Shown here: piece after piece, positions 60,291 through 64,000 of the stretch
How positions within the stretch are numbered: position 1 is the stretch's first letter
Layout of the letters: every line of letters begins with the position of its first letter
Assembly (NCBI RefSeq): GCF_009769385.1
Contig: NZ_VKAB01000018.1
Coordinates: 210,152-274,151 of the forward strand
DNA: 64,000 nucleotides
Source: Saccharothrix deserti
GTDB taxonomy: Bacteria > Actinomycetota > Actinomycetes > Mycobacteriales > Pseudonocardiaceae
Reading direction: 5' to 3'
Notes under the pieces: generated by a model
Seen by the model: the letters and a program-made list of their open reading frames with translations, nothing else
Told to the model about the DNA's origin: nothing
Databases searched by the model: none
Translations under genes and position numbers: made by a program

Positions 60291-61859
60291 TCACAGTACA
60301 AAAGCATCTGTCCACAGCTGACCGGTTCGTCCGGACAACGCGTCGAGCAGCGCCGCGGCCTGGTTGTCCGTGAGCGAGGCGATGAAGTCGACCACCGCCC
60401 GGCCTCGCGCCAGCGCCCGGACCGCGTCCGGTCCGGACGGTGTCTCACCCGTGGCGCCCACCAGCACCGACGGGTCCGTCCGGGCGAGTGCCGCGTACTC
60501 GGCGCCCGCCAACTCGACCAGGTCGTGCAGCCGGCGCGGCAACCGGTTCGCCTCGTGCCGGTCGGTCACCCACTGCTCCAACGCCTCCACCAACGCGGTC
60601 AGCAACCGGGCCTGGCCGCGTTGGTGCAGCGCGAGATCCGGGCGCAGCAGCACGAACCGGCGGTGCACGAACTTCAGCACCTGCACCTCGTGCCACTGCG
60701 GCACCGCCAGCACCACGTGCCCGGAACGGGTCGTCGGCTCCTCGACCACACCCACCGAGTCGACCAGCCGGCGCGTCCAGCGGGCGGAGAACCCCGCCAC
60801 GGCCTGCTCCGCCTCCACCGAACCGTCGAACGGCACCGCCAGCAGACCGTCGACCAACTCGGCCCGCACCTTCGCCACGGCGTGCGCGAACGCGTCGTCG
60901 TGCACCGCCCACGAGTCCTTGGCGTGCAGCCGGCGGCGCAGCGCCTCCAGCGAACGGCCGGGTCGGCGTTCCTGGGCGGCGAGGTCGGCGGCGCTCAGAC
61001 CGGCCAGCTCGACCGCGTGGTCCAGCCACGTGTTCAGCTCGGTGGACACGGCGGCGTGCTGGAGCACGCCCACGCGGTGGAAGTCCTCCAGGTCGTGGAT
61101 GGCGTAGGCGATGTCGTCGGCGGTGTCCATGACCGACGCCTCGACCGTCTGCTGCCACGGCTCCAACCTGCCCACGTAGAACGCGCGGGACTGCTCGACG
61201 TCCTCGAGTTCGGTGACGTAGGCGGAGAACTTGCTGGAACCCGTGCCCGGCGCGTCGGCCGGTTCGGCGGCGCCACGCGGCGGTGCGGCGAGGTCCTTGG
61301 GGTGCGGCCGGGGGTACGACAGGCGCGTCCACGGGTACTTGAGCATCGCCGCGCGCACCGCCACCGTGAGGTCGAGCCCGACCGCCGCCGGGCCGCGCAC
61401 GTCCGTGGTGGTGACGATGCGGAACGACTGCGCGTTGCCCTCGAACCCGTCGGACAGGCCGAACCGGTGCCGTGCCAACCGGTCGAGGACCTGCTCACCG
61501 AGGTGCCCGAACGGCGGGTGCCCCAGGTCGTGGGCCAGGGAGGCGGCCTCCACCACGTCCGGGTCGCAGCCGCCGAGCTTGTCGAGCAGGTTGACGAGGT
61601 CGGGACGGGCGTTGAGGCGTTCGGCGACGGCCCGTGCCGCCTGGGCGACCTTCAGGCTGTGCGTGAGGCGGTTGTGCACCAGCAGACCGGAGCCGGTCGA
61701 GCTGACGACCTGCGTCACGCCGCCGAGGCGCGCGAAGAACGGCGAGCTGGCGACCCGGTCCCGGTCGACCCGGAACGGGCTCGTCGCGAGATCGGCTTGG
61801 ACGGAGGCGTTGCCACCGGATCGGCGCTGCGTCCGGGGGTCGACGGGCTCGTGGTGCAT
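60291..61859 (-). CDS. dgt: dGTPase-like deoxynucleoside triphosphate triphosphohydrolase (HD domain)
   Basis: A 522-residue HD-superfamily enzyme. Early conserved SPFFARLGGVTQVVSS, then HNRLTHSLKVAQ (metal His), SLAHDLGHPPFGHLGE (HD pair), and MDTADDIAYAIHDLED (last Asp). It hydrolyses dNTPs to nucleoside and tripolyphosphate, controlling dNTP pools. ATG at 61859; the long frame upstream is spurious. Monocistronic. Confidence 0.88.
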   Translation of the reverse strand: MHHEPVDPRTQRRSGGNASVQADLATSPFRVDRDRVASSPFFARLGGVTQVVSSTGSGLLVHNRLTHSLKVAQAARAVAERLNARPDLVNLLDKLGGCDPDVVEAASLAHDLGHPPFGHLGEQVLDRLARHRFGLSDGFEGNAQSFRIVTTTDVRGPAAVGLDLTVAVRAAMLKYPWTRLSYPRPHPKDLAAPPRGAAEPADAPGTGSSKFSAYVTELEDVEQSRAFYVGRLEPWQQTVEASVMDTADDIAYAIHDLEDFHRVGVLQHAAVSTELNTWLDHAVELAGLSAADLAAQERRPGRSLEALRRRLHAKDSWAVHDDAFAHAVAKVRAELVDGLLAVPFDGSVEAEQAVAGFSARWTRRLVDSVGVVEEPTTRSGHVVLAVPQWHEVQVLKFVHRRFVLLRPDLALHQRGQARLLTALVEALEQWVTDRHEANRLPRRLHDLVELAGAEYAALARTDPSVLVGATGETPSGPDAVRALARGRAVVDFIASLTDNQAAALLDALSGRTGQLWTDAFVL

Positions 61860-61953
61860 GGCAAGGAACGTAGTCGCACCGGCCCGCCCCGTCGCGTGAC
61901 CGGTACCGGCCACCACACCGCCGCGTCCGGACGTCGTGCGCCACCGTGTGCCC

Positions 61954-62274
61954 ATGTCAAACGGTGGTTTCGCGCACATGCAGATCGACGCGGTGGAACC
62001 CGCCCTGCACCGCATCACCGGCACCGGCGAGAACATGGCCGCCGCGTGGCGTGCCGGGCAGGCCGGGCTGTCCGCGGGCGAGGCGGGCATCGGCACGGAC
62101 GTCCTGGGGCAGGCCTTCCACCACGTCTACGACGCCGACTCGGCGAAAGTGCGGCAGGTCGCGGACCTGGTGCCGGAGATGCTGCTGGCCGACGGCCGCA
62201 CCGGCCACGACGCCGTGGTCGACTACGTCGCCGCCGACCAGCGGTCCAAGGCCGCCTTGGCGGGTGAGGGCTGA
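61954..62274 (+). CDS. WXG100-like small helical protein
   Basis: About 106 residues, helical hairpin: AVEPALHRITGTGENMAAAW, GLSAGEAGIGTD, FHHVYDADSAKVRQVADLVPE. The length and the central break fit ESX/type VII substrates or chaperones, though a canonical W-x-G is not evident (AAAWRAGQAG). It ends two bases before the next gene, suggesting a secreted or chaperoned pair. Confidence 0.65.
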   Translation: MSNGGFAHMQIDAVEPALHRITGTGENMAAAWRAGQAGLSAGEAGIGTDVLGQAFHHVYDADSAKVRQVADLVPEMLLADGRTGHDAVVDYVAADQRSKAALAGEG

Positions 62275-62275
62275 C

Positions 62276-63859
62276 ATGGCCATGCTCGAACCGGACACCG
62301 AACTGTGGGCGCGGGCGCGATCGATGGGCGCCACCTGGCCCCAGCCGAACGAGGACACCGTGCGCGCGCTGGCCGACAGCTGGCGCCGCGTCGGCACCGA
62401 GTACACCAACGCGGCCCAGCACAGCATGACCTCCATGGCCGCCGACTGGCCGGACGCGGCGGGCACGGTCTTCACCGGCATCGTCCAGCACCACCTCCGC
62501 CGCGCGGAGACCACCGGCGCGGACATGGCGGAGCTGGCACGGCGTGCCGAGGCGTTCGGCAACGAGGTGACCACCACCAAGAACTCGATCGTGGCACTAC
62601 TGGACGCCAACGCCGACCGGTACGCGCGCATCACCGACGGCGGGCTCGGCCCCGAGGTGCTGGAACTGCAGCGGAACGCGTTCGCCCAGCAGCTCGCGGG
62701 CGAGGTGAACAAGCTGATCGGCGACGCCGCCGGGCGGGTCACCGGCGGGCCGCCGGTGGGGCAGACACCTCCCCCGCCGCCGGGGGCGAGCCCGCAGGAG
62801 GTCAACACCTGGTGGCGGTCGCTGAGCGAGGGCGAACGCGCGGACATCGTGAAGAACTCCCCCGACCTGGTCCGCAACCTCGACGGCATCCCCGCCACCG
62901 ACCGGGACCAGGCCAACCGCAACGTGCTCGACCGCGAGATCGCCGCGCTGCGAGCGGAGCGGGACCGGCTCGCCGACGCGTTCACGCGCCAGCCGGAGCG
63001 GTGGGAGCAGGAGAACGGCCGCCTCACGCAGTTGGACCAGCAGATAACCGAGCTGGAGCGCCTGCGGGGCGTGTTCGCGATGGACAAGAACTACTACCTG
63101 CTCGGCCTCGACACCGCGGACGACGGCAAGATCATCGTGTCCTACGGCAACCCCGACACGGCGCAGAACGTCGCGACGTACGTGCCCGGAACCCTGGCCG
63201 AACTGCACCAGGCCGGTGGCGACATCGACCGGGCGAGGCTGCTGGCCGAAGCCGCCGGGAGGGCTGCGGAGGAGTCGACCGCCGTCATCACCTGGATCGG
63301 CTACGACGCACCCGACAACATCTTTCCCGCGGCGGCCAGCCCGGTCTACGCCGACAACGCCGAGGAGTCGCTCAACCGGTTCCAGGACGGTCTGCGCGCC
63401 ACGAACCCCCAAGCGCACCTCACGGCGGTGGGCCACAGCTACGGCACGACGACGATCGGGCAGACCGCCCGCGATCACGGCCTAGCCGCCGACGACGTGG
63501 TCCTGGTGTCCAGTCCCGGCGCGGGCACTCAGCACGTCAGCGAACTCAGGCTGGACGGGGTCGACCCCGCCGAGGTGGGGCAGCGCGTGCACGCCACCAC
63601 CGCCCCGGGCGACCCGATCAGCATCTCCAACCCGGAGTTCCCGGTGGAAAACCCGAACATCTTCGAACGCAGACCACCGACGGTAGACCCGTTCCACGGC
63701 CGCGACCCGGCCAACCCGGACTTCGGCGCCCGGGTCTTCGAGTCCCCGCCGGACTGGGTGAACGCAAGGGGCGAGACGCCGCACCCCCACAGCGCGCCGT
63801 TCGAGAAGGACCACCCCACGATCGACGAGATAGGGCAGATCATCGTCGACAACCGGTAG
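62276..63859 (+). CDS. Alpha/beta hydrolase (DUF1023-like) with WXG100-like N-terminus
   Basis: A 527-residue protein. The N-terminal ~150 residues are helical (VRALADSWRRVGTEYTNAA, EAFGNEVTTTKNSIVALLD), like WXG/LXG heads; a Pro-rich link and a coiled coil (LDREIAALRAERDRLADAF) follow. The C-terminal hydrolase (about 275-527) has ITWIGYDAPDNIFPAA, the nucleophile elbow LTAVGHSYGTTTIGQ and a late acid/His region (FHGRDPANPDF). DUF1023 hydrolases are often exported by type VII-like routes in actinobacteria. The preceding 106-aa protein is its likely partner. The substrate is unknown. Confidence 0.85.
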   Translation: MAMLEPDTELWARARSMGATWPQPNEDTVRALADSWRRVGTEYTNAAQHSMTSMAADWPDAAGTVFTGIVQHHLRRAETTGADMAELARRAEAFGNEVTTTKNSIVALLDANADRYARITDGGLGPEVLELQRNAFAQQLAGEVNKLIGDAAGRVTGGPPVGQTPPPPPGASPQEVNTWWRSLSEGERADIVKNSPDLVRNLDGIPATDRDQANRNVLDREIAALRAERDRLADAFTRQPERWEQENGRLTQLDQQITELERLRGVFAMDKNYYLLGLDTADDGKIIVSYGNPDTAQNVATYVPGTLAELHQAGGDIDRARLLAEAAGRAAEESTAVITWIGYDAPDNIFPAAASPVYADNAEESLNRFQDGLRATNPQAHLTAVGHSYGTTTIGQTARDHGLAADDVVLVSSPGAGTQHVSELRLDGVDPAEVGQRVHATTAPGDPISISNPEFPVENPNIFERRPPTVDPFHGRDPANPDFGARVFESPPDWVNARGETPHPHSAPFEKDHPTIDEIGQIIVDNR

Positions 63860-63885
63860 CACGCCGTCGGAGGAACGCAAAAAAG

Positions 63886-63924
63886 CCCTCAGGGGCACCC
63901 GACCGTATCGGGTGCCCCTGAGGG
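63886..63924 (-). terminator. rRNA operon terminator
   Basis: CCCTCAGGGGCACCCGA and TCGGGTGCCCCTGAGGG form a perfect 17-bp stem with a CCGTA loop. Read on the minus strand it is followed by six T residues, a textbook rho-independent terminator for the 5S gene. Confidence 0.95.
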
Positions 63925-63930
63925 AAAGAA

Positions 63931-64000
63931 TGTTCGGCGGCGTCCTACTCTCCCACACCCTCACGAGTGCAGTACCATCGGCGCTGGAAGGCTTAACTAC
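63931..64000 (-). rRNA. rrf: 5S ribosomal RNA, 3' part
   Basis: The minus strand reads CTTCCAGCGCCGATGGTACT, then GGGAGAGTAGGACGCCGCCG and ends in AACA, which is the conserved 3' half of actinobacterial 5S rRNA. About 70 of some 117 bases are inside; the rest, with 23S and 16S presumably, lies to the right. Confidence 0.95.

Overview
The window is GC-rich actinobacterial chromosome. F420-dependent (LLM-type) oxidoreductase, SigD-like and SigE-family ECF factors, a DivIVA-like coiled-coil protein, UdgX, acVLRF1, TreX/TreY/TreZ and DasR-type operators together point to the Pseudonocardiales (Saccharothrix/Actinosynnema/Lentzea type). This placement is an inference from gene content; the only rRNA present is a 5S fragment at the right edge.

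Layout. 0-4.1 kb: Ser/Thr kinase, small acidic protein, secreted NTR/TIMP-like protein, aldehyde dehydrogenase. 4.1-14.8 kb: a compact conflict/signalling island, made of a LacI stub, a cyclase-like EAD protein, a frameshifted EAD-VMAP protein, a MoxR ATPase, a giant SAV_2336/NB-ARC/TPR protein resembling FxsT, and, on the other strand, an HExxH peptide-modifying enzyme with a 60-aa precursor-like peptide; a SLOG/LSDAT sensor gene diverges from the last pair. 14.8-18.8 kb: DasR-type site plus chitin LPMO, a striking inverted repeat array, an SDR, 18-bp tandem repeats, UdgX, CsbD, a broken VOC gene carrying a hairpin element, and an ANTAR regulator. 18.8-28.4 kb: trehalose/maltodextrin cluster treX-treY-treZ with overlapping ends, a small unknown protein, malQ and a LacI regulator. 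28.5-30.6 kb: peroxiredoxin, TetR and F420 oxidoreductase with a clear operator. 30.6-47.1 kb: cell-wall zone, with an M23 peptidase (possible riboswitch leader), three penicillin-binding proteins, GH25 lysozyme and DivIVA-like protein, mixed with PfkB kinase, SigD-like sigma, epoxide-hydrolase-like enzyme, LuxR-type HTH, MobA-like transferase and a DeoR/MFS/SIS sugar locus. 47-54.6 kb: ABC exporter, enoyl-CoA hydratase/HTH/ABC-F trio, SDR, SigE-family sigma between two Thr/Pro-rich proteins. 54.6-64 kb: acVLRF1, partial methyltransferase, XRE regulator, large secreted S8 protease, dNTPase, WXG100-like protein with an alpha/beta hydrolase, then the 3' end of an rRNA operon (5S, minus strand) with its terminator.

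How the parts work together. The island at 4.1-14.8 kb looks like a self-contained NTP-dependent system in which a MoxR ATPase, a VMAP scaffold and an NB-ARC/TPR sensor are linked by effector-associated domains; next to it sits a RiPP-like peptide and modifying enzyme that lack the radical-SAM partner of classical FxSxx-COOH loci. Two palindromes of the DasR type precede the LPMO gene and the SIS-domain gene, tying chitin attack and amino-sugar handling into one regulon. Antisense ORFs over 1000 codons long opposite the big genes are composition artefacts and are not annotated.
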